Below, one piece after another: positions 48,073 to 58,124 of a stretch of DNA of 64,000 nucleotides; position 1 is the first letter of the stretch, and each line of letters begins with the position of its first letter. The stretch covers positions 62,001 through 126,000 of the forward strand of contig NZ_MLHN01000003.1 in NCBI RefSeq assembly GCF_001999285.1, in the 5' to 3' direction. The notes beneath the pieces were generated by a model. The model saw nothing but the letters and a program-made list of their open reading frames with translations. It was not told the DNA's origin and did no database searches. Origin of the DNA: Rodentibacter genomosp. 1. Its GTDB lineage: Bacteria; Pseudomonadota; Gammaproteobacteria; Enterobacterales; Pasteurellaceae. The translations under genes were made by a program, and so were the position numbers.

Positions 48073-49222
48073 GTTTAGCTCCTTGAATTTGCCATTTCAT
48101 TTGTTGCATATAATCGGCGGTTTGTTTAAAAAAATATTGATAAGACGCACACAGATAGTTTTGTTTCCTCTCGTCATTATCTTGCGGCAAAATGCGGTGT
48201 TTCGGGCAACCGCCGTGGCATAAGGCACGAAATTCACATTGCCGACAGGTCTGAGTCAAACTATTTTGCTTATACTGACCAAACTGACGCTGTTTCTCTG
48301 ATAAAACAAGATTCACTAATGAGGTTTCATTTAAGTTTCCTAATTTGTGATTCGGGTAAACATAATGATCGCAAGAATAAACCTCGCCGTTCGCTTCAAC
48401 AACTAAGGATTGCCCGCAGGTCGGGCGATGAATGCAGCTACTTGAGGGATAACCCAACCATTGTCCAAGTAGATTTTCAAATTCCAACACAAAAATTTTG
48501 CCGACATCCTGTTTTTTCCACTCTTGAAAAACATCGACTAAAAAATGTCCGTACCCTTGTTGCGGCACGGAAAACGCTGTTGTTTTTGGCTCATCCGTAC
48601 AGTTTGTCGGAAAATGCGTTTCAACAATGGGGATAAACTGCATAAATGTCGAACCCAATGATTTGAGCGCCAGATAGGTTTCTTTGCCTTTTTGCCAATT
48701 TTGATCGTTGACGACAGTTAACGTGTTAAATTCCACCTGATGTGTCTTTAATAATTGCAACGCATTCACCACTCGTTCAAAGGTCGGATTACCGCTATTT
48801 GTCATACGATAACGGTTATGCAACGCACTGAGACCATCAATGGAAAGTCCGATTAAAAATTGGTGTTGCTTAAAAAATGCTACCCATTGCTGATTAAGCG
48901 CCATACCGTTAGTTTGAAACCCATTGGTGATGGTTTTACCGTTGGCAAATTCTCGCTGAAAATTGACCGCACTTTTGAAGAAATCCAGACCAAGCAGGGT
49001 CGGCTCACCGCCTTGCCACATAAATTCAACCCGATCTCCTGCCTGTGATTCAATGTAATTTTTAATATAATTTTTGAGAGTATGTTCCGACATAAACTCA
49101 GTATTGTTGCCAAAATACTGCGATTTTCCCAAGTAAAAACAGTATTCGCACTGAATATTACAATGGAAACTACTGGGTTTTGCCATTAAATGAAAATGCG
49201 CTTTCTGCGAAAAAAATGACAT
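48056..49222 (-). CDS. Anaerobic sulfatase maturase (radical SAM, SPASM)
   Basis: A 388-residue radical SAM enzyme that converts the active-site cysteine of sulfatases to formylglycine in the cytoplasm without oxygen. The cluster motif CxxxCxxC is Cys21, Cys25 and Cys28 (CNIQCEYC). WQGGEPTLLGLDFFK and SIDGLSALHNRYR are typical. The C-terminal SPASM region has CGQSLVVEANGEVYSCDHYVYP and CRQCEFRALCHGGCPKHR for two auxiliary clusters. It is flanked by a regulator (2-base gap) and the mutarotase, and should activate the sulfatase at 49916. Confidence 0.95.
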   Translation of the reverse strand: MSFFSQKAHFHLMAKPSSFHCNIQCEYCFYLGKSQYFGNNTEFMSEHTLKNYIKNYIESQAGDRVEFMWQGGEPTLLGLDFFKSAVNFQREFANGKTITNGFQTNGMALNQQWVAFFKQHQFLIGLSIDGLSALHNRYRMTNSGNPTFERVVNALQLLKTHQVEFNTLTVVNDQNWQKGKETYLALKSLGSTFMQFIPIVETHFPTNCTDEPKTTAFSVPQQGYGHFLVDVFQEWKKQDVGKIFVLEFENLLGQWLGYPSSSCIHRPTCGQSLVVEANGEVYSCDHYVYPNHKLGNLNETSLVNLVLSEKQRQFGQYKQNSLTQTCRQCEFRALCHGGCPKHRILPQDNDERKQNYLCASYQYFFKQTADYMQQMKWQIQGAKHADYQ

Positions 49223-49223
49223 A

Positions 49224-49820
49224 CTACTTGCCTTTGTGATGATTTAATGCGTCTTTAAATAAGCCGTTTTGTTTTAATTCTTTACCGATACGAATTGCTG
49301 TTTCCGTTTCACAGCCCGCATATTCGGCAATTTCTCGGTAAGTCCAATTATAGTAGGGGAAATGTTGGGTAAGAAAATAAAGACTGTCGATCACGCGATC
49401 AAAGGTACGCAAATAGGCACTTTTGGCTAAGCGCTGTTCCGCTTCTCTTAACTCCTCCGCTAAGGTTTGCAATAAATATTTTGTCATTGCACTATTATGT
49501 AGAAAGAATTGATCGATATTGTCTAATTTGATTTGAATCAGTTCCGATTCAATTAACACTTTCGCCGTGCAGTGATAATGATTGTTGCCTAAACCGAATA
49601 AGGTGCGGAAACCGAAATAATCGCCTTGAGAATAAAGTCTGACTAAGCTCTCTTTTCCGTTATCAAGGGTATGATAAAGACCGATAAGACCTTGCTTGAT
49701 ATAATAAAATTCGTGCGCTTTTTCGCCCTGTTGGTAAATCACCGTTCCCTTGTTCATTTGCGAAAGCCGGTTTAATTGGCACTGCGCAAGTTCAGTAGGT
49801 ACAATCAATCCTTTGTTCAT
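49224..49820 (-). CDS. Crp/Fnr-family transcriptional regulator
   Basis: A 198-residue regulator with an N-terminal cyclic-nucleotide-binding-fold domain (IYQQGEKAHEFYYIKQGLIGLYH) and a C-terminal winged helix-turn-helix (YREIAEYAGCETETAIRIGKELKQNGLF). It lacks the cysteine cluster of FNR, so an oxygen sensor of that kind is unlikely. The ligand is unknown. Lying inside the sulfatase operon, it probably controls it. Confidence 0.88.
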   Translation of the reverse strand: MNKGLIVPTELAQCQLNRLSQMNKGTVIYQQGEKAHEFYYIKQGLIGLYHTLDNGKESLVRLYSQGDYFGFRTLFGLGNNHYHCTAKVLIESELIQIKLDNIDQFFLHNSAMTKYLLQTLAEELREAEQRLAKSAYLRTFDRVIDSLYFLTQHFPYYNWTYREIAEYAGCETETAIRIGKELKQNGLFKDALNHHKGK

Positions 49821-49915
49821 TATCGTTATCGTTCCTTTTAAATAGGTTAAATGAATTTTGTTTTATCAGAAACATCATATTTACCCGAAACGATTTTATT
49901 TCGGGTAAATACGAT

Positions 49916-51361
49916 TTAGATTTCATTAATAATTCGATAAACCCAATTCTCGAGAGGATCCTTTAATCTTTGCATTTCTAACCGCATTTCCTCCAGCATT
50001 TCTTGCTTTATCTCTTTATAGTTTTCATCATAAAACAAATTGTTCATTTCTTGCGGATCTCGGCGTACATCATAAAGTTCGCAAATATCCGTCGCATTAA
50101 ATACTAATTTGTAATCTTTACGCCGCCACATTCGCTGTTCAAAATAAACAAAATGCCCTGCCAGTTGAGCTAAAACCCCCTTGCGCTGATTATTTTGTTT
50201 CTGACGAACAATCGGTAACAAGGTTTCGCCCTCAAATTCCGTCGGAATCGGTTGTCGGGCAATATCATAAACCGTCGAGGTTAAATCGTGCAGATAAATC
50301 AGGTTATCATCTTGCTGATTTTTTCGTTCGGACAACGGATCGCGCACAATCAGGGGAATATTGTAAGTGGTATCAAACATAAATTCGCCTTTTTCAATCA
50401 TTCGGTGCGCGCCCATTGCATCGCCGTGATCGGCAGTAGCGACGATAAAGGTATTATGATAAATCGCGTTATGCTCTAAATACGCCAACAATTCACCGAT
50501 TGCGTCGTCAATTAATGTGATATATCCCCAAAATTTTGTAATCACTTCTTTCCAACGATCTTCGGTCGCCTCCCACATTCCCCACATTTTTGAAATGGTG
50601 CGGAAATGCCCTGGTTTGCCCTCTAACGGTTTAAAAAAACTTTCGTCTAGAATGACATCATCTTTTGAATACATTGAATAATAAGGTTCCGGCACGATAC
50701 AAGGGGTATGCGGCCCCCAAAAGTTGATCCAAGTAAAAAACGGTTTGCCTTCCGCTAAGGATTCTTGAATATAGCGTTTGGCTTCATCAATAATAAAATA
50801 GGGAATGGTTTGCTCTCTGCTACCGGACAATAATCCGCAAAGCTCCTGCACACGAAGATGTGGGTTTTCCCCAAAATAGGCTTGGCTGACGGTCGGGATA
50901 TCAAACCCTTTTTCAGCCAACCATTCTTGATAGCGGTTAGAATGGGTCGGTGGTTGGTTAAAAACTAAATTATGATAAACACCACTCCCCGGATAACCAT
51001 AACCGTCAAAATTATGTCCTTTAATATCATAATCTTCCGGCACGGATTGCGTACCGACGTGCCATTTCCCCACCACATAGCAATTATAGCCGTCTAATTT
51101 GGCAATATTCGGTGCTTCTCGACGAATTTCACCCGTTCCGCCTTTTTCACCGTTTTTTATAATGCCGTGCGAAGACGGCATTAATCCGGTAAATAAAGAG
51201 GTTCGTGCCGGCCCGCATACCGAAGCGGGTGTAAATGCGTTATTAAAACGAATCCCCTCTTGCGCCAACCGATCCAAATTCGGTGTTTTAACAATTTGAT
51301 GCCCGTAAGTCCCCAACATATCTTTGCGAACTTGATCGAGCAAAATATACATAATATTCAT
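49916..51361 (-). CDS. Cytoplasmic Cys-type sulfatase
   Basis: A 481-residue sulfatase of the alkaline-phosphatase fold. The formylglycine motif is CGPAR with Cys49 in TPASVCGPARTSLFTG, and metal ligands come from LLDQ near the N-terminus and TADHGDAMGAH in the second half. No signal peptide is present, so it works in the cytoplasm on an imported sulfated compound. The start ATG shares its A with the symporter stop. The C-terminal region DICELYDVRRDPQEMNNLF is normal for the family. Sugar sulfate is the likely substrate given the neighbours. Confidence 0.93.
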   Translation of the reverse strand: MNIMYILLDQVRKDMLGTYGHQIVKTPNLDRLAQEGIRFNNAFTPASVCGPARTSLFTGLMPSSHGIIKNGEKGGTGEIRREAPNIAKLDGYNCYVVGKWHVGTQSVPEDYDIKGHNFDGYGYPGSGVYHNLVFNQPPTHSNRYQEWLAEKGFDIPTVSQAYFGENPHLRVQELCGLLSGSREQTIPYFIIDEAKRYIQESLAEGKPFFTWINFWGPHTPCIVPEPYYSMYSKDDVILDESFFKPLEGKPGHFRTISKMWGMWEATEDRWKEVITKFWGYITLIDDAIGELLAYLEHNAIYHNTFIVATADHGDAMGAHRMIEKGEFMFDTTYNIPLIVRDPLSERKNQQDDNLIYLHDLTSTVYDIARQPIPTEFEGETLLPIVRQKQNNQRKGVLAQLAGHFVYFEQRMWRRKDYKLVFNATDICELYDVRRDPQEMNNLFYDENYKEIKQEMLEEMRLEMQRLKDPLENWVYRIINEI

Positions 51362-53040
51362 CACTTCACCTCTTTTTTACGCATGACAACAAATAGTAGC
51401 AGTTGGCATATTGCATAGCCTGCTAAAATGAGTTTCGGATTGCCGTCATAGGAGGATAAACCAAGTGGAGAAAGTAACGCATGTAGAGTAATCAATCCTA
51501 ACACCAAAGAAACGACTGTCAGCGGTGCATATTTCCAATTGGTTAAATCCACTCCCTCTTTGTTTTCCTTGCTTTCTTGATAAGGCTCGAGTTTGAGGAA
51601 TTGCCCTAATATCAACATCACGACTACATCAAACACAAATAATGCCGCCATCACATAAACAAAATTCACTTTGACATTAAATACCCAAACAATACAAAAA
51701 TAAAGCACAACGTGAAGCAATAAGGCGATTCTGGCAGCTAATCCGGAAACAGTTTTATTGAAAAGCCCTACGGCAAAGAGTGCCACAATAGGGATATTCA
51801 CAAAGCCGGCAAAACGTTTGGTTAATAAGAAAATTCCATCAGTACCGAACATTAATAACGGGGCAATCACCATGGTTAATATCGCCATAACCGTTGATAC
51901 TTTTTTCGCGTGGGCAATCAGTTCTTGATCGGAAAACGTTTTTTTACTGATAGAGGGTAATAAATCCTTACAATAGATCGTTGCCGCAGAATTTAAAAAA
52001 GAGTTAAAGGTACTTAAAATCGCCCCGAACAAGGCGGCAATAAAAAAGCCTTGTAAAAAGGTTGGCAGCACTTTATTTACTAAGGTCGGATAAGAGGTAT
52101 CAATTGGATTTAAATCACCGCCAAGAATATGGAAACTTAATAAGCCGGGTAAATTAAGAATAATTGGTAAGGTTAATAAAAATAACGCTGCAATTAAAAT
52201 GCCTTTTTGCCCCGCTTGCAGATCTCTTGCGCCTAATGCACGCTGAACGATAGCTTGGTTGGTCGTCCAATAAAAGAAATTAACGATCAAAATACCGGTA
52301 AACATTGCCGGCCAAGGTACGGCATCATCTTTACCGCCTATCGCATTAAATTTCTCAATATGAGAGGTTGTAATGGTTTTAAGCCCTTCGGTAAAACTGC
52401 CTTCGCCTAAATAAATGAGCGCAAAAATAGGCACTAATAATGCCCCGATAACTAAAATCACCGCATTAATCGTATCGGATACTGCAACCGCTTTTAAACC
52501 GCCAAAAATGGCATAAATTGCGCCCACAATCCCAATCGCCATGACCGTATAAACAATGGATTCGGCATAAGTTAAGCCAAAATAGGTTTCCAAATTAAAA
52601 ATTTTATTAAAGGCTATCGCACCGGTATAAAGTGCGGTCGGAATGACGATAAAAAGATAAAAGACTAAAAACAGCGCCGACATAATTAAACGGGTTTGCC
52701 GATCAAAACGATTCTCAAAAAATTCAGGAATCGTGGTATAGCCGTTTTTAATATATTTCGGCAGTAAATAAAGTGCTAAAAAACATAGTGGGATGACCGA
52801 TTGAACCGTCCACGCAATAATCGAGAAATTGCCCTTATAGGATACCGCATTCACCCCGATTAACTGTTCGGTTGATAATGATGTCAAGACCATTGAACAG
52901 CCAATCACGACGCCGCTTAATCCCCTTCCCGCTAAAAAATACCCTTTAGACGTGGTTAAATCATCATTTTTTGTTTTTTTCCACGAAATAAACGCCACAA
53001 TTCCCGTTACTACCAGAAAACTGGCAATCGTTATAAACAT
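51361..53040 (-). CDS. Sodium:solute symporter (SSS/SGLT family)
   Basis: A 559-residue inner-membrane symporter with about 13-14 helices. It has the N-terminal [12 protein letters not shown] segment, VSYKGNF, the [21 protein letters not shown] loop typical of SGLT-type proteins, and [21 protein letters not shown] with the sodium-site serines. It probably imports the sulfated sugar that the following sulfatase cleaves. First gene of the minus-strand operon, and its promoter region shares a CRP site with the divergent exporter gene. Confidence 0.92.
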   Translation of the reverse strand: MFITIASFLVVTGIVAFISWKKTKNDDLTTSKGYFLAGRGLSGVVIGCSMVLTSLSTEQLIGVNAVSYKGNFSIIAWTVQSVIPLCFLALYLLPKYIKNGYTTIPEFFENRFDRQTRLIMSALFLVFYLFIVIPTALYTGAIAFNKIFNLETYFGLTYAESIVYTVMAIGIVGAIYAIFGGLKAVAVSDTINAVILVIGALLVPIFALIYLGEGSFTEGLKTITTSHIEKFNAIGGKDDAVPWPAMFTGILIVNFFYWTTNQAIVQRALGARDLQAGQKGILIAALFLLTLPIILNLPGLLSFHILGGDLNPIDTSYPTLVNKVLPTFLQGFFIAALFGAILSTFNSFLNSAATIYCKDLLPSISKKTFSDQELIAHAKKVSTVMAILTMVIAPLLMFGTDGIFLLTKRFAGFVNIPIVALFAVGLFNKTVSGLAARIALLLHVVLYFCIVWVFNVKVNFVYVMAALFVFDVVVMLILGQFLKLEPYQESKENKEGVDLTNWKYAPLTVVSLVLGLITLHALLSPLGLSSYDGNPKLILAGYAICQLLLFVVMRKKEVK

Positions 53041-53137
53041 AGCTCCTCCTCATTTTGATCCAATATAACTGCATACTTAGAATAATATAGAGAGAAAAGA
53101 AGTTTTATGATAATCATCATAACCCCAACCAAATTGG

Positions 53138-53153
53138 TGTGAATTAGATCACA
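53138..53153. promoter_or_regulatory. Perfect CRP binding site
   Basis: TGTGA-ATTAGA-TCACA matches the symmetric CRP consensus at all fixed positions. It lies between the divergent symporter/sulfatase operon and the TauE gene. A TTGACA follows at 53157-53162 toward the TauE gene. Catabolite control of a sugar-use island is expected from this. Confidence 0.85.
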
Positions 53154-53217
53154 AATTTGACATTCTTTTTTTCAATAATATGAGCAGGATCATAAAGCAA
53201 GCGGCATCCTATTCAGC

Positions 53218-53238
53218 ATAATAATAATAATAATAATA
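53218..53238 (+). repeat. ATA trinucleotide repeat, seven units
   Basis: Seven perfect ATA units lie just before the AGGAGG ribosome-binding site of the TauE gene. Such tracts can change length by slipped replication and alter leader spacing. Confidence 0.9.
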
Positions 53239-53254
53239 AAAAACAGGAGGAATG

Positions 53255-54058
53255 ATGAGTTTACAGCTAATTTCGATTTTAGTGCTATGCGGTTTTTTTA
53301 CCAATTTAATGTCAGCGGTTTTTGGTATCGGCGGTGGCGTGTTAATGGTGCCGATTCTCTATACATTATTTCCCGATTTTCCACTGCAAATGATTGCCGC
53401 CACCTCACTCACCATTGTTATCGGCTCATCAATCATTAATTTGATTTATTTTTATCAGCAAAAAATTCAAATTCGTATAAAAGCGGTGTTGTTTTGGTCA
53501 CTTTCCACCATTATCGGCGTTCAATCCGGTTTTGAAATTAGTTTTTTCTTACCGGATATTCTAATTATTAGTATTTTTGTCGGAACGTTAAGCCTGTTAG
53601 CGCTAAAAATAATGTTGAGTTCAGAAAACTTGCCACATCACGGACAAATATCGGGTGAAATATGGAAAGGCAGCGGACTATGCTTATTCGGCGGGTTAAT
53701 CGCAGGACTAACCGGTATTGGTGGCGGTTCAATTATGGCGCCTTTAATCGGGCAATTAAAAAGTATTAAGCCACAACAAATCGCCCCTTATACCAATTAT
53801 ATGATGGTGATTGGCGGCAGCGGCAGTCTGTACAGTTATCTGACAAAATCCCCACCTTTTTATCTAACAGGAAGCTGGCAAGTCGGTTATGTTAATTTCT
53901 CTATTGTTGCCATTGTGGTATTAAGTGCATTTATGATGAGTTTTTTCTCAATGAAAATTCGAGGCAAACTTTCCCCCTCGCTTACACGAAAATTGCTCGC
54001 CCTTATTCTGTTTATCATCGCCGGATATATGCTGATGTTACATTTATTGAAAGGATAA
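53255..54058 (+). CDS. TauE/SafE-family sulfite/organosulfonate exporter
   Basis: A 267-residue inner-membrane protein with about eight helices in two repeats, each with the glycine motif (AVFGIGGGVLMVPIL and GLTGIGGGSIMAPLIG). The family exports sulfite, sulfate-like or sulfonate anions. AGGAGG at 53245-53250 favours the second of two adjacent ATG codons (53255). Divergent from the sulfatase operon, it probably removes the oxyanion released by the sulfatase. Confidence 0.9.
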   Translation: MSLQLISILVLCGFFTNLMSAVFGIGGGVLMVPILYTLFPDFPLQMIAATSLTIVIGSSIINLIYFYQQKIQIRIKAVLFWSLSTIIGVQSGFEISFFLPDILIISIFVGTLSLLALKIMLSSENLPHHGQISGEIWKGSGLCLFGGLIAGLTGIGGGSIMAPLIGQLKSIKPQQIAPYTNYMMVIGGSGSLYSYLTKSPPFYLTGSWQVGYVNFSIVAIVVLSAFMMSFFSMKIRGKLSPSLTRKLLALILFIIAGYMLMLHLLKG

Positions 54059-54288
54059 AACAGCATAACCATCATCTTATTCTTAAAGAAATAAATCTGT
54101 CTAAAATCTTCACTTTTTAGATAATCGGATATAAAAACACGCTAATTTTAACCGCACTTTATTTAATAATTAAGGCGATATCAACACGCCGAATGCCACA
54201 AGCTAAATCTTTTAGCTTAACTATTTGACCTTCTTTATTTTTCAGATAAGCTACGCATCATTATTTTTTATTGCTAGAGAGACAGACT

Positions 54289-55542
54289 ATGTTAGAACAA
54301 ATGGGCAAACAAGCCAAAGAGGCAGCTTTTATATTGGCACAGCTGAGTACATCGGAAAAAAACCGTGCTTTAAATATTATTGCCGAACAGTTAGAACAAC
54401 AATCGGCGAGCATTTTAGAAGAGAATGCAAAGGATATTGAACTGGCAAAACAAAACGGGCTATCAGATGCATTGATTGATCGCCTTTTACTCACCCCCGA
54501 GCGTTTACAAGGTATTGCCAATGACGTACGTCATGTGGTTTCACTTGCCGATCCGGTGGGTAAAATTATTGATGGAGGAACACTAGATAGCGGTCTTAAA
54601 ATCGAACGTGTCCGCACACCCATTGGGGTGATTGGTACCATTTATGAAGCACGCCCGAATGTCACCATTGATGTGGCAAGTCTTTGTTTAAAAACGGGCA
54701 ATGCAGTCATTTTACGAGGGGGAAAAGAAACCCAATTTTCTAATCATATTTTGGTGAACGTAGTGCAAAATGCCCTTGAGCAAGCAGGATTACCAAAATT
54801 TGCGGTACAAGCCATTACCGATCCTAATCGTGATCTCGTGATGCAATTATTAAAACTGGATCGCTATGTAGATATGATTATTCCTCGTGGTGGTGCGGGC
54901 TTACACGAACTTTGTAAACAACATTCTACGATTCCCGTGATTATAGGCGGTGTCGGTGTTTGCCATACCTTTGTGGAAGAAAGTGCGGATCAAAATCAAG
55001 CCGTTTTAGTTATCGACAATGCGAAAACTCAGCGTCCAAGCACCTGTAATACCCTAGAAACCCTACTTGTTCAAGAGTCTATTGCTACTGAATTCTTACC
55101 TAAACTCGTGGCGCAACTTTCAGCGAAAAAGGTAAAATATCACGCAAAATCAACCGCACTTGAGATATTAAAACAAGCCGGAGCAAGCGTGGATGAAGTG
55201 ACTGATCAACAATTACGTGAAGAATGGGGTTCTCTTGATTTAAATGTCGTGATCGTGAAGGACATTCAGGCTGCAATTGCCCATATTCGTGAATATGGCA
55301 CGCAACATTCCGAAAGCATTTTAACCGCCTCTCAAACTCTGGCACACCAATTTGTGAACCAAGTGGATGCGGCAGCGGTTTATGTGAACGCAAGCACACG
55401 TTTCACCGATGGCGGACAATTTGGCTTAGGCGCAGAGGTCGCCGTCAGCACCCAAAAACTTCATGCTCGTGGCCCTATGGGATTAGAAGCCCTTACCACT
55501 TACAAATGGGTATGTGAAGGAAACTACACCACAAGAAAATAA
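54289..55542 (+). CDS. proA: Glutamate-5-semialdehyde dehydrogenase (gamma-glutamyl phosphate reductase)
   Basis: A 417-residue enzyme, the same length as E. coli ProA, that reduces glutamyl-5-phosphate with NADPH in proline synthesis. The ATG at 54289 gives the usual [12 protein letters not shown] start. The frame is open six codons further. The aldehyde-dehydrogenase fold shows [26 protein letters not shown] with the catalytic cysteine, and [18 protein letters not shown]. The partner proB is not next to it. An uptake-signal hairpin ends the gene. Confidence 0.97.
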   Translation: MLEQMGKQAKEAAFILAQLSTSEKNRALNIIAEQLEQQSASILEENAKDIELAKQNGLSDALIDRLLLTPERLQGIANDVRHVVSLADPVGKIIDGGTLDSGLKIERVRTPIGVIGTIYEARPNVTIDVASLCLKTGNAVILRGGKETQFSNHILVNVVQNALEQAGLPKFAVQAITDPNRDLVMQLLKLDRYVDMIIPRGGAGLHELCKQHSTIPVIIGGVGVCHTFVEESADQNQAVLVIDNAKTQRPSTCNTLETLLVQESIATEFLPKLVAQLSAKKVKYHAKSTALEILKQAGASVDEVTDQQLREEWGSLDLNVVIVKDIQAAIAHIREYGTQHSESILTASQTLAHQFVNQVDAAAVYVNASTRFTDGGQFGLGAEVAVSTQKLHARGPMGLEALTTYKWVCEGNYTTRK

Positions 55543-55553
55543 CGATTATTTCT

Positions 55554-55588
55554 ACCGCACTTTTCATCAATAAAGTGCGGTTATTTTT
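55554..55588 (+). terminator. Uptake-signal hairpin terminator of proA
   Basis: ACCGCACTTT and AAAGTGCGGT pair over an eight-base loop and are followed by TTATTTTT, 12 bases after the proA stop. Confidence 0.75.
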
Positions 55589-55599
55589 AGGAGAATTTT

Positions 55600-56253
55600 A
55601 TGAAAAAATTACTTTCATTACTCATTATCATTGCTGCCTTAATCGGCATTGCCGCTGTACAACCTTCTGCAACCGATAACAATGCTGACGATGGCAAACG
55701 AAATTTTGTGGTTTCGCTCGTGGCAAAATATTTTCCGTTTGAAGCGGAAGATCTTGTTGCATGGTACGATAAAAATATTGTTTATGCTGATAATCCAACA
55801 GACACTGCCGTGACATTTAAATTAGATGAAAAAGAAATCACCCTTGCCGCTCATCAAACGCAAAAACTCATGTTAGAACCGGGACAACATCGCTTGGAAT
55901 TGAGTGATGGTAAAGTGATTGAATTAACACAGAAAGAAGGAACAAACCGCTCTATCTTAAACCCAACTGCCTCGCTTTATTTCTTTTGGAAAACTGTTTA
56001 TGGTTCCGTGAGTTTACCCATTGAATATAAAACCGTAGCAATAGCTGGAAAACCCTATGAAGGACCTTTTGAGGTGAGTAATGAATATTTGATTACACGT
56101 ATAGGCAATCAACCTTGGCGATTTGGTTTAGATGAATCAATTCCTGACACCATCGCCGTCAATAATGATCGTAATACTTATACCTTAATTTTTAGTAAAG
56201 CTTATCGCTTACCGGATTTTATCAACGCCTATCCAATGCTATCGGCACAATAA
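55600..56253 (+). CDS. Secreted protein of unknown function
   Basis: A 217-residue protein with an N-terminal signal segment (KKLLSLLIIIAALIGIAAVQP). The mature part is predicted mostly beta, with LAAHQTQKLMLEPGQHRLELSDGKVIELTQ, which resembles a carrier-type beta-sandwich, and a WRFGLDESIP segment. It has no cysteines in the mature part. I do not recognise the family. It starts 10 bases after the proA hairpin with an AGGAG ribosome-binding site at 55590-55594. Confidence 0.8.
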   Translation: MKKLLSLLIIIAALIGIAAVQPSATDNNADDGKRNFVVSLVAKYFPFEAEDLVAWYDKNIVYADNPTDTAVTFKLDEKEITLAAHQTQKLMLEPGQHRLELSDGKVIELTQKEGTNRSILNPTASLYFFWKTVYGSVSLPIEYKTVAIAGKPYEGPFEVSNEYLITRIGNQPWRFGLDESIPDTIAVNNDRNTYTLIFSKAYRLPDFINAYPMLSAQ

Positions 56254-56257
56254 ACAA

Positions 56258-56290
56258 AAAAGGTTGATGTCATTTTGACATCAACCTTTT
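56258..56290. terminator. Bidirectional terminator between unknown gene and katA
   Basis: A 15-bp perfect stem (AAAAGGTTGATGTCA and complement) with a three-base loop and A/T-runs at both ends. It lies between convergent genes. Confidence 0.92.
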
Positions 56291-56303
56291 GCTTTTTAGC
56301 GAA

Positions 56304-57824
56304 TTATAGTAAACCGCCTTGGCCTAAAGCAGGGTCAGTATCACGTGCTTTTAACGCATCTTCTACCGTTAAACCTAATGCTTTCGCTACACCTTCACCA
56401 TATGCAGGATCACACCAGTGACAGTTACGGATATGACGATATTTGATGAAGTCAGGCGCATCGCCCATTGCTCCAGCAGTGTTGTTAAACAATGCTTGTT
56501 TTTGGTCTGCGTTCATTAAGTTAAACAATGCACGCGGTTGACTGAAGTAGTCATTATCATCTTGACGATAATCCCAAAATGCAGCATCACCGTTAATGCG
56601 AAGTGGTGGCTCAGCGAAATCAGGTTGTTGTTGCCATTGATTGAAGCTATTTGGCTCATAATGCGGTAAGCCACCATAGTTACCATCTACACGACCTTGA
56701 CCATCACGTTGGTTACTGTGAACAGGGCAACGAGGACGGTTTACCGGAATTTGACGGAAGTTCACACCTAAACGGTAACGTTGTGCGTCAGCATAGTTGA
56801 ATAAACGTGCTTGCAACATTCTATCCGGACTTGCACCGATTCCCGGTACTAGGTTGCTTGGTGCAAATGCAGATTGCTCAACATCAGCAAAGAAGTTTTC
56901 AGGATTACGGTTAAGTTCGAACTCACCCACTTCAATTAATGGGTAGTCTTTTTTCGGCCATACTTTAGTTAAATCAAACGGATGGTAAGGAACTTTTTCT
57001 GCATCCGCTTCCGGCATAACTTGGATAAACATTTTCCATTTCGGAAAATCGCCACGTTCAATCGCTTCGTATAAATCACGTTGGTGACTTTCACGATCGT
57101 TTGCGATAATCGCTGCAGATTCTGCATCAGTTAAATTCTTAATGCCTTGTTGAGTGTGGAAATGGAATTTCACCCAGAAACGTTCGCCTGCTTCGTTCCA
57201 GAAGCTGTAAGTATGTGAACCATAACCGTGCATATGACGATAACTTGCCGGAATACCACGCTCACTCATTACGATAGTCACTTGGTGTAAGGCTTCAGGT
57301 AATAATGTCCAGAAATCCCAGTTGTTGGTTGCTGAACGCATATTAGTGCGAGGATCGCGTTTTACTGCTTTGTTAAGATCCGGGAATTTACGAGGATCAC
57401 GTAAGAAGAATACCGGTGTGTTGTTACCCACCATATCCCAGTTACCTTCTTCAGTATAGAATTTTAATGCAAAACCACGAATATCACGTTCTGCATCTGC
57501 CGCACCACGTTCACCCGCTACGGTAGTAAAACGTGCAAACATCTCAGTTTTTTTACCCACTTCGCTAAAAATCTTAGCACGGGTATATTTGGTAATGTCG
57601 TGAGTAACGGTAAAGGTACCGAATGCACCTGAACCTTTTGCGTGCATACGACGCTCAGGAATCACTTCACGTACAAAATCTGCTAATTTTTCATTTAACC
57701 ATAAGTCTTGTGCAAGTAATGGGCCACGTGGACCTGCTGTTAAACTATTTTGGTTGTCGGCGACAGGTGCGCCATTTCCCATTGTCAAAGATGTGGAATG
57801 AGAAAATGGACATTTTGAAGTCAT
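56304..57824 (-). CDS. katA: Catalase (small-subunit, clade 3; HktE type)
   Basis: A 506-residue haem catalase that breaks down hydrogen peroxide. [27 protein letters not shown] carries the catalytic histidine, VGNNTPVFF the distal asparagine, and [14 protein letters not shown] the proximal tyrosine ligand. The ATG at 57824 follows GAGGAG on the minus strand. The frame is open 15 codons further upstream. In H. influenzae the same enzyme is called HktE. Confidence 0.96.
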   Translation of the reverse strand: MTSKCPFSHSTSLTMGNGAPVADNQNSLTAGPRGPLLAQDLWLNEKLADFVREVIPERRMHAKGSGAFGTFTVTHDITKYTRAKIFSEVGKKTEMFARFTTVAGERGAADAERDIRGFALKFYTEEGNWDMVGNNTPVFFLRDPRKFPDLNKAVKRDPRTNMRSATNNWDFWTLLPEALHQVTIVMSERGIPASYRHMHGYGSHTYSFWNEAGERFWVKFHFHTQQGIKNLTDAESAAIIANDRESHQRDLYEAIERGDFPKWKMFIQVMPEADAEKVPYHPFDLTKVWPKKDYPLIEVGEFELNRNPENFFADVEQSAFAPSNLVPGIGASPDRMLQARLFNYADAQRYRLGVNFRQIPVNRPRCPVHSNQRDGQGRVDGNYGGLPHYEPNSFNQWQQQPDFAEPPLRINGDAAFWDYRQDDNDYFSQPRALFNLMNADQKQALFNNTAGAMGDAPDFIKYRHIRNCHWCDPAYGEGVAKALGLTVEDALKARDTDPALGQGGLL

Positions 57825-58124
57825 AGGATGCTCCTCTTTATCTTTAGTGAATGTAAACTTCTTGCGCATTATATAGAAAGGTTTTAACGATTAAAATCTA
57901 TCAAATTAATCAAAAAAACCAATTTAACAGATTTTCTTTGTAAAAAAGCGATACTTGTTCTAAGTGAGCCATAAAGTTAAAGTGCGGTCATTTTTGTAAA
58001 TGTTTTTTCTTTAATACATGGGCATGCACTTCATTAAAACAAGCCACTTTTTCAACAATCAATATGATTTATTCAACTATTGGAAAACGGTCTCAATTAA
58101 AGAAATGATGAATAAAATCAAATT
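57825..58124. other. Intergenic region between dnaX and katA
   Basis: It carries one uptake signal (57978-57987) and AT-rich sequence, with the katA promoter expected near its left end. I see no hairpin strong enough to call as dnaX terminator and no further gene. Confidence 0.5.

Noticed and set aside
49224-49820. FNR as the name of the regulator in the sulfatase island
   Set aside because: The protein lacks the N-terminal cysteines that hold the iron-sulfur cluster of FNR and is shorter, so only Crp/Fnr family membership is supported.
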